Source: Endothia cerciana (taxonomy: Eukaryota > Ascomycota > Sordariomycetes > Diaporthales > Cryphonectriaceae). Taken from it: 64,000 nt of DNA. The translations under genes and the position numbers were made by a program. Below are positions 11,374 to 21,863 of this stretch, piece by piece. The stretch spans positions 186,001 to 250,000 of the forward strand of contig JALRMH010000050.1 of NCBI GenBank assembly GCA_026119935.1, in the 5' to 3' direction. Below the pieces are notes generated by a model. It was given only the letters and a program-made list of their open reading frames with translations. It was not told the origin of the DNA and searched no databases. How positions within the stretch are numbered: position 1 is the first letter of the stretch; each line of letters opens with the position of its first letter.

Positions 11374-14300
11374 CTACGTCTCGTGTGAATCATGACCACT
11401 ACCGCCAGGGCTACGCATCTCAATGGGACTCTGAACGAAAGCCCCCTGAGCGCCAGACATCATATTTCCAGCCCAGCTTCCATGCGTCTCCGGCTGTATC
11501 TCACTGACGCTCGTATCGGTGCCTCGTTTTCCCATTCCTCCTTTTGGCATCCCAGATCCGGCCTCGTCCATCGGGTTAGACTCCCTCTCATCAGGCGGCG
11601 CGACAAGAGGCGGCGCCATGTAGACATCGCCACTTACTGTCTTACTCAGTCTCCTGTTCGGACCGCGCCAGCGCCACGACGTGATTCTCCCACGTAGCTG
11701 CGGCATCTTGAACCCCGTTTGGTGCTCATCCTCGTCCGAGCGGTCGCCGCCTTGCGCTTCTCCCATCTCGGCAGCACCATCCAAGGTATCTGCCACACCG
11801 CCGAATCTTTCTAGCTCCTGTACAAGATCCTGATCCTGGGGCCAATAGATCCTCCGCATGGCCGTGACCGCAAGCTCAAACACGACGACCATGGCCAACA
11901 CCATCACGAGCGTGAGCCACCACGTAGGCGTCTTCCCAAAGTTGTCGGTAAAGCCATCTCGGACTGTATACGGCCCAGACAGCTTCGCGTATATAGCCGC
12001 CAGAAACAGGTTCCACAGAAACCAACCCGCAACCGAGATGAAGAAGCCAATCAACGTGACGATTGTCTTGTTGTGCAGTTCGAGCACGAGGAGCTTGATG
12101 TTGATGAACAAGACTCCGGCCGTAAAGGCGAGGTCACCCATGGCGAACAGGCCGTTGTCACGGTCGAAGGTGATGTGGACGAAGATGCCCCAGGTGCCGA
12201 AGAAGATGAACACAGCCTCAAGGACGGCCATGATCGTCCAGCCGACGTACTTGCGGAAGTTGAAGGCTTTGCTCTTCTGCCCGTAGGTGTACAGCTCCGG
12301 GACGGCCAGGAGGGTCTCCGCCCTCAGGTCTTGCTCAAACATGCCTAGGAGGATGACTGCTAATGAGGTGAAGAGAGTGTTGAAAACCGCCAGACTTGCG
12401 GATTCGTAGAATGAAGTCCCGGTGTAGCCATTGTATCTCTGATACATAGCCTGGACCAAGTAGAACATGAGCTCCTTCCAGAAGGTGGCAAGGATGTATT
12501 TGCCTGTGCGGATATAGTTCCACCGGCCGTGCACAAAGAGCAGCTTCTGCAGAAACCTGAACTGCGCGATGCTGTAGTCCGAGATCCTGGCGGCCTGCAG
12601 GCCCTCGCGGCCGGAGATGCCGATACCGACATGTGCGGCCTGAATCATCGCGATGTCATTCGCCCCGTCGCCGATGGCCAGAGTCAAGTTTGACGAGACA
12701 CAGTGGCGGATGCACTTGACAAGCGTCGCCTTCTGTGCTGGCGATGCCCGGCAGCAGATGACCGAGTCCACACGCGCGACGAGGTCCGAAAACAGGACCT
12801 TCAGGGCGTCGTCACCTTCGACCACACCTAGCGTATGGCCATCAATCACGACCACGGAGTGTGGCACCATGCCCCGACCGACGTCGACCAACGTAGCGGC
12901 AATCTTGCCCTGCAGCGAACCATCGGAGGCATCCAGTATGTAGATCTCCGAGACCGGCTTGCAGATTCTCGCCGAGTGTGCAATATTGATAGCCGTCTCC
13001 CGCTTGTCCCCAGTCAGCATCCAGACCTTGATATCTGCACGGCGAAGCATGTCAATGGTTTCAGGCACGCCCTGCTGCAGTTTGTCCTCGATTGCAGTGG
13101 CGCCGGCCAAGTTGAAGTTCTGCTCAATGATTTCGGCTGCGGCTTCGATACGCTCTTGGCGGTTGACGAGACTCGTAGTAGCTTCGTGGTACACCGTCTT
13201 CCACTGCTTGTAGTCGTCTTCTTCCACGTAGCGATAGGCGAACAGCAGCGTTCGTAGACCCTCGGAGGCAAAGTCGTCTATATGCTGGAAGCAGCGCTCG
13301 AACACTGCGCTGTCGCTCACCGCGATAGACTCATCTACCATATCTTCGTAAGGGTCGTGCATGGCGGGTGGAGAAGTGAGCAGCTCTATCGACCGACCAC
13401 GGGACACAGATGCCCGCGGAGACAAGAGCCGGTCGTCGTCTCTTGCTTCAGCTGTGGTGCTCCCTTCCGGGATCGTGATGGGAGAAGCGAGCCCCTCGGC
13501 AACGAAGCTTGGGCGCCGTCTGCTCGTAGACCGCTTTCCAGTGCTCTTCCTGCCAAAAATGCCGGCTCTGTGACTGAGATTGCTGGTGGCTCGAGCAAGC
13601 GACGTGCTATTCCTCGTACTGTGTACGCTCAACTTCCGCAATGCCTTCTCTTGCTCCATGCTCTTTCGGATGCTCGCTTTTCGGTCCACAGCCGACGCTG
13701 TTTTCATAGCCAATCTGCTCTGCTTGAGCCGAGGCAGAACAACACTATCAGCCCCCTTGCTGAAGACGCAGATGCGGCCGTCCGGCATGCGGATGATGAT
13801 AGACATCCTCTTGCGCTTGCTGCTGAATTCGATCACGTCGAGGACCTCATAAGTCTCCTCAACCACAACCCCGTGCTCATTCATGGATTGTAACTTGATA
13901 CTTTGCGCAGGCCGATCCACTACGAGGAATCCCAGGTCTTTGGCAGCCTCAACAAGGGCGAGCTCGTCCGGCGAGGCTGCTTGGAATTCAACCGTGCCAT
14001 CGGCCTTCTTCTCTGGCAGGCAAGTGTGGCACAGGGCAATGCACAAGATGAAGTGGAGGGCTTTCTTTGAGAATGCAGTATGCGGCCTCGTGCGGATGTA
14101 TTCGATCAGATCGTCGGTCCTCAGCTGGGGCTGAGCGCTGCTGGGCCGTGCGGTCGATGTCCAGATCGAGCCAGACCTTCGAGGGACACTAGTGGTGGAT
14201 GCCCGCCCGTACGTGCTGTGATCATCGATGTATTCTGATCTCATCGTGCTGCTGGAGGCGCGAACAACCTGCTTTCCCTTGCCGTGACCAGGATTCGCCC

Positions 14301-16422
14301 CCGACATCTGTCTCCCTCTCTGAGCTTCAGCCTCGCGTTGGACGTCCATGTCATGCAGCCAGGCCGTACCAGCCACGCTCATCTTCCGGAAACGCATGAT
14401 GTTTTCTGTCAGGGTGCCAGTCTTGTCAGAGAAGACATAGCTGACCTGACCTAGATTCTCGAGAATCGTTGTGGTGTTGGCAACCATCGGCGTGTTTGAC
14501 ACCGGATCGTACATATCTATATCCCTGAGCAGCATGACCTGTCCAAGTTTGACAATTTCCAATGAGACGTACAGGGAAAGGGGTATCAAGGTATTGAACT
14601 CGATGACAAACGCCACAAGGATCTTGCCGAATGGGACGACGTAGTTGTCCAGGTACCATGCAGACTTCCCGGTGCCGCGCACCCAGAGGACATTCCCGAG
14701 GGAGCATCCGAGGGCTAGCACGATGACGAAGCAGACCAGTAAGATGATGACCTTGTTAACCTTGGCCTGCATGGCCGGTGCTTTGGCTCGTACATTCTTG
14801 TTCGCGTTCATTCGGATCTTACACTCCTCCCCGGTGTTGATCACCAGACCAATAGCCTCGCTCGTGTTCCGCAGAGTCGACCCTCGGTAGACCACCTGGT
14901 TCAATGTCAGGGGCATCACCTCCCCATTCACGACTGCTTTGCCCTCGTAGTTGTAGAGGTCGAGGTTTGGGTCTTCGGAAACGACCTCCGCGCTGCAAGC
15001 CCTGAGGGCAGACAGTGATCCGCAGTGTTGCGTGAACAGCGGACAAGACTGTTTGCTCTTCAGATTCGTCTCGCCGTCGAGAGCCATCGTCTCAATATAC
15101 GCGACACCGTTCGGGCCCGTTGCGTGTAATAGGATGATGTCCGCCGGCAAATTCTCGTCCCGGCGCAGCTTGATGATGTCGCCCACACGGATATCCTGCC
15201 ACTGCATCATGGACCAGCGTACGTCTTCGTCCTGCGACCATGGCGGGTTCTCATCTTCTCGCTCGACCACCTCGTCCAGTCCCTGCAGCCGCCCCTCGAC
15301 ATCCCCCCCCCGCCTGAGAAACTTCTCTCGAAACCCACCATGCCGTCTGCCGTTTGAAACCCTGCCGTCGGGATCCAGTACACATGCCTCGGTACTGTTC
15401 TCGAGCTTGTCCAGTTTGTATCTTCGATAGTCATCCCACCCCTCCTTGGCCATGCTGACGGCAACGAAGGCCATCAAAGGGCCGATAGTGGTATAAGTGC
15501 CTGTGGTGCTGAGACCGGGTATCATTTGAAGAATGCCAATAGTAAGGAAATATGCGTTGGCAAGTTTGCTGAACTGGAAAAACAACTGCTTTGGAAGGAA
15601 TGACCAGACAGTATACCTGCTGGACCTGATGAAGTTGGATATGTACGGTCTGGCCCGCCGTTCGTCTGTGAGGCCGTCCTTTCGGCATGATAGGCCCGGA
15701 TCGAGTGGTATGTGCCTTCCATCGACACTGTGTGGCAGAGGCCTCCGGCGCAGGAGTCCTTCGACAACCCACCTCTTGTACCACTCGGCAAGCTTCACCC
15801 TGAGGCGGGAGGACCGAGCTCGCCTCAACCGCCTCGCCCGCGCCTTCTGCCGGACGACCCAATCCTTGGCGTCTGCAATCGTTGCATTCGCCTCCGCAGC
15901 TCTCTTGATGCTGTCTTCGACCCCGCCAAGCTGCAGTCGTCGGTGCCGGGGCCGTGTCACCGATGGTGGCTCGACAAAGGACACCCTGCTCGGTCGGGAG
16001 TCTTCACCCTCGAGCGCCTCACCCCGGTCCGCCTTCGGACTGGCATGCTGCTCCCGGCTCTCGCGCCATCTCCTCGCGGCCTCGGTGTCTTCCACCCTGC
16101 TTTCGATCGGATACAGATCCGTGTCGAGCCGCAGATGCGGGTGGCGCCCACGAGGGTGTAGCTCGTCGGAGAACACGACGTGCCCATTTTCGCTGCGCCC
16201 CGTGTCGGTGCTCCCTCTGCGTGACTGAGATCTCCTCCCCTCACCCGCGCCCTCTGCCACCTGCTCCGGACCGTCCTCGACCAGGTCAGCGCGCCTGCTG
16301 GGACCTGGTGCGGCCGGGACCAGCGTCTCTGCCTCCTCGAGGTTCTCCAGCTCAGAGCGCAGGATGTCGATACTAGTGCTGCGCCGGTCATGACCACGCC
16401 TGTCATGACTGTTGGCGGCCAT
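11374..16422 (-). CDS. P4-type ATPase, phospholipid flippase (Dnf3/DnfD-like)
   Basis: Moves phospholipids to the cytosolic leaflet of Golgi, endosomal or plasma membranes, driven by ATP. One uninterrupted exon encodes 1682 residues. The order is: long charged N-terminal tail (1-250); P4 signature YISNFIRSSRYTVWSFLPKQ (260-279); actuator motif DGETN (449-453); PLSLY (614-618) in the fourth helix where most flippases have PISLY; phosphorylation motif DKTGTLT with Asp666; SPDE (817-820); KGAD (889-892); LTGDKRETAIN (from 1136); hinge GDGANDIAMIQ (1251-1261); then the remaining helices. Low-complexity Ser/Arg-rich inserts at about 690-770 and 900-1025 match the long Dnf3 type (yeast Dnf3 is about 1656 residues) more than Dnf1/2, Drs2 or Neo1. 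It needs a Cdc50-family partner, not seen here. Confidence 0.95.
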   Translation of the reverse strand: MAANSHDRRGHDRRSTSIDILRSELENLEEAETLVPAAPGPSRRADLVEDGPEQVAEGAGEGRRSQSRRGSTDTGRSENGHVVFSDELHPRGRHPHLRLDTDLYPIESRVEDTEAARRWRESREQHASPKADRGEALEGEDSRPSRVSFVEPPSVTRPRHRRLQLGGVEDSIKRAAEANATIADAKDWVVRQKARARRLRRARSSRLRVKLAEWYKRWVVEGLLRRRPLPHSVDGRHIPLDPGLSCRKDGLTDERRARPYISNFIRSSRYTVWSFLPKQLFFQFSKLANAYFLTIGILQMIPGLSTTGTYTTIGPLMAFVAVSMAKEGWDDYRRYKLDKLENSTEACVLDPDGRVSNGRRHGGFREKFLRRGGDVEGRLQGLDEVVEREDENPPWSQDEDVRWSMMQWQDIRVGDIIKLRRDENLPADIILLHATGPNGVAYIETMALDGETNLKSKQSCPLFTQHCGSLSALRACSAEVVSEDPNLDLYNYEGKAVVNGEVMPLTLNQVVYRGSTLRNTSEAIGLVINTGEECKIRMNANKNVRAKAPAMQAKVNKVIILLVCFVIVLALGCSLGNVLWVRGTGKSAWYLDNYVVPFGKILVAFVIEFNTLIPLSLYVSLEIVKLGQVMLLRDIDMYDPVSNTPMVANTTTILENLGQVSYVFSDKTGTLTENIMRFRKMSVAGTAWLHDMDVQREAEAQRGRQMSGANPGHGKGKQVVRASSSTMRSEYIDDHSTYGRASTTSVPRRSGSIWTSTARPSSAQPQLRTDDLIEYIRTRPHTAFSKKALHFILCIALCHTCLPEKKADGTVEFQAASPDELALVEAAKDLGFLVVDRPAQSIKLQSMNEHGVVVEETYEVLDVIEFSSKRKRMSIIIRMPDGRICVFSKGADSVVLPRLKQSRLAMKTASAVDRKASIRKSMEQEKALRKLSVHSTRNSTSLARATSNLSHRAGIFGRKSTGKRSTSRRRPSFVAEGLASPITIPEGSTTAEARDDDRLLSPRASVSRGRSIELLTSPPAMHDPYEDMVDESIAVSDSAVFERCFQHIDDFASEGLRTLLFAYRYVEEDDYKQWKTVYHEATTSLVNRQERIEAAAEIIEQNFNLAGATAIEDKLQQGVPETIDMLRRADIKVWMLTGDKRETAINIAHSARICKPVSEIYILDASDGSLQGKIAATLVDVGRGMVPHSVVVIDGHTLGVVEGDDALKVLFSDLVARVDSVICCRASPAQKATLVKCIRHCVSSNLTLAIGDGANDIAMIQAAHVGIGISGREGLQAARISDYSIAQFRFLQKLLFVHGRWNYIRTGKYILATFWKELMFYLVQAMYQRYNGYTGTSFYESASLAVFNTLFTSLAVILLGMFEQDLRAETLLAVPELYTYGQKSKAFNFRKYVGWTIMAVLEAVFIFFGTWGIFVHITFDRDNGLFAMGDLAFTAGVLFINIKLLVLELHNKTIVTLIGFFISVAGWFLWNLFLAAIYAKLSGPYTVRDGFTDNFGKTPTWWLTLVMVLAMVVVFELAVTAMRRIYWPQDQDLVQELERFGGVADTLDGAAEMGEAQGGDRSDEDEHQTGFKMPQLRGRITSWRWRGPNRRLSKTVSGDVYMAPPLVAPPDERESNPMDEAGSGMPKGGMGKRGTDTSVSEIQPETHGSWAGNMMSGAQGAFVQSPIEMRSPGGSGHDSHET

Positions 16423-18426
16423 GGCGGGCAGGCTAGAAGTAGCTGCTCGAAGCTCGAACAGACGTCCAAGCCTCTATCCTCGACCCGGTGTGCGGAGAAC
16501 AGACACTCATCGGGATACGAAGGGCCTCTCTGGCCTCCAAAATAAACCTCGGGATGCGGCAGGGTGCTCCACGGAACGCGCGGTCTACCTGCTCGGCCTG
16601 GAGGCCGAATGACGAGATCCTCGCCTGAGGGACTCGGGAATGATCCCGGAAGCCCGAGATAAGAAGGATTGACCCTCGCCAGCGAGATAACAGTCTTGTG
16701 CAGGTGTTGGCTGAACCTAGTATATAAGGGCAGCCGAAGAGGGCGAGACTCTGGCCCCGGAGTGTAGATGAAAGATTGAGTTGTGGCGTGGTCGAGAGCC
16801 GGCTAGCCAGTCTTCCCCAGCCGTATACTAAATAGCCAGGTAAGTGTGTAACGATCGAAGTCTCGAGGATGACAAAGGATCCGAGATCACACGCCCTGTG
16901 GCGCCAGCAGTAATAGCGTGAGTCAGGCTGGGGGGGGGGTGAAGACAGGCTGTTCAGTCCAGGGACGGTTGGGGATGGAATTTGACCGCGCGAGCTAAAG
17001 AGAAGCCCACACCCCGTTCTGCGAATCTAATCGACTGAACTGACCGATGTGCCTGCTTGGCAAGTGGCCCCCGGGGGTCGGCCTCCGGGTTACCACGTTA
17101 CCAGTCCCGCGCCCCCCAGTGACCTCATCGTCCACGTATTCACAGCCGAGATCCCTCCGCGCCGCCTTCTTCCCATTCCCCATCGAGCCACGGGATGGAT
17201 GGTGCCCACACCCTCCCTCTCAAGGTTTGCCGGGGACCTCGAAGAGATCAGATGGCAACCTGCCCTCGGAGGTCCGGGGCCTTGGGTTGAAGCTGGTCGA
17301 GGGAGCAAGGTATGGCGTTCGCGTTCTGGAAGCCAAGGAACAGAAGGAGACCCTCCTCCCGCCTGTCAGCAGCTAACCGGCCATAGCCATGAATTCTACT
17401 TCCAAAAGGATCAGAGAAGGATGCCCTGTGCCAACCGATCCTTCATCCCCTGCCCCGGGGATCGTCTCGGGCTCCGCCTCGCCCTGGCCGGCACAACAAC
17501 ACCTCTCGACAGCCTTTGGCTTGCAGCAGCCCCCCTCGTTCATACATTTGGCGTTCTGAACTAAGCTCATCCATCTTTATTGCTTCCGGATTTTGCTTCC
17601 TCTTCCTTTTAAGGGTTCGGGTTGGGATTAAAACCCCTTTCCTTTTCCTGTAGTCAACTTTATATTTAAAGTTATAAGTTACAAAAGCGTGGTTTAGAGT
17701 GGACTAAAAGTACACATGAACGTGAAACGTGCCCAATGCTGTCCCTGACGTTTTGCAAGTCGAGCAATGCACTAAAGTGCTCAGACTGCGCCCGATCGAG
17801 GTTTTTCTTGAGTCCGTCTGCTCGCATTTGAGTAGTTGGCAGGTGTGTCAGACCCAGGCACCCGTCTCACGAGTATTTTCGAAGCCCTGGTTCGGCCTCA
17901 TGCCATAATCCTAGTCCCTTCGTCGCCTCATTCCTATACCCAACAGACTAAGTATATAATTATGACGCGACATCATTCTCGAATTCAGTCCTCCGTGCTC
18001 CTCTTGTGGAAAAGAAATGGCCAGATAAAATGCCCGTTGCAAGGGTATAAAATGGGCATTCTGGGCTCGTCTGTAGGCTATATATATATATTTTTTTTTT
18101 CCGTTACACATACACAGATATACGCTTCAGACAAGTCTTTTCACAATGTAACGAATGTTCGTCTTTCCACACCTCTTACTGCTCTTGTTCCAAGCGACCG
18201 CTTGTTTTCTGTACCATATCTTCATCGCATCAAGCTCTTTGAGTTCCTCTACTTCTAGCGATATGGAATTTTCCCCCCTTTGAAGTTGGACGACCGCGGT
18301 CCTACACTTACACAACGAGGGCTATCTTGCTTCTACCTCTCAGCTGACTTCTTCCGATCCTTCTAAATTTCACCTTCATTGCGAACCTGCCGACCAAGGA
18401 TATTCGCCTCATCTCAGGACCACACA
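16423..18426. promoter_or_regulatory. Divergent intergenic region between flippase and F-box locus
   Basis: About 2 kb separating genes that read away from each other, so it should hold both promoters. It contains a ten-G run at 16930-16939, a TATATAAGG at 16721-16729, and a TATATATATA plus T-tract at 18080-18101, about 330 nt before the F-box start. Open frames at 17047-17570 are GC-biased and unsupported. Confidence 0.5.
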
Positions 18427-19896
18427 ATGGAGCCAGTCTTCAAAGCTCTCCAAACCGAGCCGGTCGAGCTCATAGTCACATTCCTGGGCCTCGGCGATAT
18501 CGCCTCTCTCCGTCTGACCTGCTGGGCTATATCAGGCAAGGCTTCCTATGGCTCCTTCACCACCTTCTTCAGACGCAAGAACATCGAACTGACGACGACG
18601 ACACTGCGAAAGATGGTGCATGTCACAAGTCAAGGCCGCCTAGGGTGTTGTTTGCAAGACTGCACTATCACAGGCATCGTGTCAAATGAGATGGCGCCCG
18701 CAGACCCCGAAGCCCTGCGTCTCTTAGTCGTGGCCTTTCGAAACGTCAAGCAGCGTTCCCGGAACGGTGGGCTTGCCTCGCTGCGCCTTGGACTCGCTGT
18801 GCACCTCGAGGGCGAAGACGGGGTCGCGGAGCTCGCTAAGCCTAGCGAGTGTTGGCTCTCCTGGAGAGCTGTCTGGGATGCCGCAGCGCGCACCTTCAAC
18901 ACAACAATGACGGCGCTGGACGAGGCTCAGGTATCCGTGGGCGAACATCTTGATATATTCGGCGGTCTTGAGGGTTGCAGCCTTGCCTGCGATGTCTCCC
19001 TGGCCTCCGTCCAAGGCCTGAAATCAAAGAATATCCTGGAATCAGTGAAGAAGCTGACGCTGGGGCTGTCAGCGCCATGCAACCCTGCGATGGGCCCCGA
19101 CTCTGGGGATATGCCGACGGACTTGGGGGCGGTAGATCAGACCCAAAGCCAATGGTGTCACCAAGTTACCCGTGGCATTCTGCAGGTGTCACATCTGATG
19201 CCAGAATTTCAAGTACTCGAGCTGCACTGGTACGATCTCGGCAAATACGCATCCACGTTCGTCCCACCGGCCAACGACGGACGTTCAGAAGAAGCACACC
19301 ATCTCGTCAGCCTTGGCTTTGAAGCTGCATCGCGAGGCTCCCAAGGACCTCGATCACCAGCTGCACAGGAGGGCAGCGCCAGCACTAACTCTGGGACGGC
19401 GCGGCTCAGAGACTCTAGCTTGCACGGCGTGTACTCCTCCGAATCCGATCTACTGCAGTTTCTCCGGGAAACCCGTCCCGCAACGTTAACATAGGAAGAT
19501 ACCCACGTCTTAGGGACATACGCCCCCATACTAGAATATCTAACAGGCCAGGAAGGCCCAGTCATGAGTTACCATCTGGAGGGTTTGCGTGAGAGGAATG
19601 ACCTTCGCAAGGCACTGGTACATTTCGATATCCCGGGCAGGTCTAAGTTTCCATATAGGGCCGGCTATTTGGGACCCAGTTCCCTAATCCGAGGACCTGG
19701 CGATGCGAGGAAAGCTGTGAGCTACCGCTTACCAACGGGGCGGGCTTTAGGATCCGGAGCACATTCGCGATGGTCCGAGGACAAGGAGCAAGAATACAGG
19801 CCGCCTATGAGCCCGGGATTGGATGATTTTGATACCTACCTAACGAATAGGTATATTCAGGACAGGAGGTGTGCAAAGAGGTCATTTGCTAGATGA
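18427..19896 (+). pseudogene. F-box-like gene interrupted by an in-frame TAG stop
   Basis: The frame from ATG 18427 begins with an F-box-like segment (EPVELIVTFLGLGDIASLRL), expected to bind Skp1 in an SCF ligase. The rest resembles a family of fungal F-box proteins of unknown substrate. At codon 356 (19492-19494) the frame hits TAG. The same frame then runs on for 133 codons to TGA at 19894-19896. It continues family-like sequence (a tail with LVHFDIPGRSKFPYR) directly from FLRETRPATLT before the stop. The alternative is a 66-nt phase-0 intron at 19429-19494 (GTGTAC...CATAG). That would remove the stop but also delete the SDLLQFLRETRP segment that looks conserved, so I prefer a nonsense allele, sequencing error or readthrough. 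N-terminal in-frame ATG at 18379 is less likely. Confidence 0.7.
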
Positions 19897-21154
19897 AAAT
19901 CAATTTTAGGCATACACTTTACAATGATGAATCTCCAAGTACTCCCGGAACCTAAACTACATCTAGATCCCTAAGTGCTCTCAGGTTCCGAAGGCTTTTC
20001 AGTATTCCCAAGTCCCAAGCATCTTTCCATCTCATTCTCGAGCCAGATCCTAGAATTGGCATGACCCTTTCCGTCTGCATCTGGATCGTATTCAATTTAA
20101 TTTTTTTTTTCAAACAACGCCTTGCCCTGATAGTTCTGAGTGTACTTTGCTTTGTCTGTCATCTAGTTGTAGTACGTTATGCTCAAGCCAGGGATTAAGC
20201 CTTTCAGAGTCGAAGCAATTGTGATAACCTTCTGATACTACAGCTGGGTATCCGTACCGGGCATGTGTGGAGAGTAGATTGTCCTCGGCGGGCCCAGGCG
20301 GATCTTCGCGAGGCGTCATAATGAAAGCCGCAGGGTTTATGCTCCTTGAATAGACCTGCGTCAAGGCCGTCGCCTTGTGCCATCCACTTTGTCTCCCCTG
20401 TGATAAGGTTAATGGAATTTTTATTGAATGCGTTCATGGGGTCCTCGTCGGGATACGTTTCATAGGGACAGAATGCTTGGGTCTCGAAGATGTGTGCCTG
20501 GGATCCTCGAAGTCAGCGAGAATTATACTTGATATACAGATCTATAGTACTGCTCACCAAGTATACAGCTTCACTTGAGACAATAAGGATGACGTTTACA
20601 GCCCGAGAGCTCACCATGGCCTAAGTTTAAGAATGTTCTTGTAATCGGAGAACTTCTTCAGCGAGGCGAAGGTGTATTATATATAGAACCATACCGGTTA
20701 TGCGGAGGCTAACTAATAATCTGGGCCACGGGCTCACTTCACGCAAAGATAGCGATCGCTCGCAGCGTCATCACATTGGGGCCCCAGAATGATATCACCA
20801 CATCGCTCGGTGTGTATTTGGATTTGCAGGTAAGCCGGGGCTCGTTCATAATAAGGCTCATGGCATACAATGATATATTGTCCACTATTGCCATCATGTC
20901 GTGTCCTGAACACGAGGACTCTGTCGTCTCGGGGATAAGGAAAATAAACCCAGACGGTGTTTTGTTTGTTGAAAAAGAGTGTGTGCGAAGCTTGAATCTC
21001 TTCATCTAACTAGCTGACTACTCAAGGAAACGGTCTCTTTATATGCCACTATCGTGAGGCCTTTTTTGTTCAAGGCGAGTCAGCCTAGCCTGTTGACGCG
21101 TCAGCGATGTGAGGCCATCGTGACCTAGCCTGGCGCTATGGGCCGCTGTGGGCC
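19897..21154. other. AT-richer intergenic stretch with one possible small gene
   Basis: Apart from the tentative two-exon frame at 20204-20617, there are a T-tract at 20099-20110 and weak minus-strand frames at 20739-21005 with no recognised homology. The base composition is visibly more AT-rich than in the flanking genes. Confidence 0.5.
20204..20617 (-). CDS. Possible small spliced gene, 117 residues, unknown
   Basis: An ATG at 20617 opens a frame with a short hydrophobic N-terminus (VNVILIVSSEAVYL). A well-formed intron at 20498-20557 (GTGAGC donor, GCTGAC branch site, CCCAG acceptor) joins it in frame to a second exon ending at TGA 20204-20206: complement(20204..20497, 20558..20617). No family is recognised. 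The hydrophobic start is a weak hint of secretion. The complete intron signals with frame continuity are the only support, and a chance combination is quite possible in this decayed region. Confidence 0.3.
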
Positions 21155-21846
21155 TTATAACCAACATTGTTGACGTCTTTCAGTAAAGCACTCATACATA
21201 GAGACAGCGGACGAGTCTGTCGAGGTATGAGCGTGGGTGCCGTAGAGGAAGCCCATTGAGTAGAAGAATGTGATACCTCGCGTCGACGCCAGGTTGATGG
21301 TCCGAAAGCACTGCTGGTACCAGCGCAACGTGGTTTGGAAGTAATAGCAGTCAGCCAATCGTGGGGGATGAGGGGTATCCCAGATCGGCAGGCTTCTTGT
21401 GCCCTCAGGGAGATGCAACTGAAGTAGACCGTGTCTTCTAAAGTTAGAATTAAATGCCAGGGGTGCTGCGGGTTATGGTCACTTTAGCAGACAGCAGACA
21501 TACCATGAATGAAGCCATCACATACGAGAGGGCTGCCTTGTTCTCTACGATGTATGCGAAGCGTTTAGACATGATGGAACAATCCTCTGTTCGGGTATGA
21601 AGACGTTCAGCCTTGATGATGCGACCCGAATCAATCGACAGCCTAACAACCCGCCCACGTACTGACGACGTAAGCAAGGGTTGCTTCCCCCGCTCGAATT
21701 GCTCTATGTTCCCGAGCCGAAAAACCCCTTGCGACGACTTCATGATGCCGGCCTGCCGCGCTGATTGTTGCAATAGCACGCCAGAACAATGTATGCCGGG
21801 CGGAGAGCCGAACGATCTCGAGAATTTCGGAAGGCATAAATCGCAA
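21155..21846 (-). pseudogene. Frameshifted relic of an uncharacterised fungal F-box-like/repeat-family protein
   Basis: Three minus-strand segments in different frames read as consecutive parts of one protein family common in filamentous ascomycetes. The first is MPSEILEIVRLSARHTLFWR (from 21837). The second is FRLGNIEQFERG...VVRLSIDSGRIIKAERL...RFAYIVENKAAL (ending about 21504). The third is LQLHLPEGTRSLPIWDTP...FRTINLASTRGITFFYSMG...YECFTERRQ (ending with a stop at 21155-21157). A frame change is needed near 21730-21770. The plausible intron at 21438-21503 (GTATGT, CTAAC, TTTAG) still leaves the third segment out of phase. The usual C-terminal half is absent. Family assignment is from memory of recurring motifs; the function of intact members is unknown. 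Confidence 0.6.
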
Positions 21847-21863
21847 CTGAGGAAGGCCAACAA

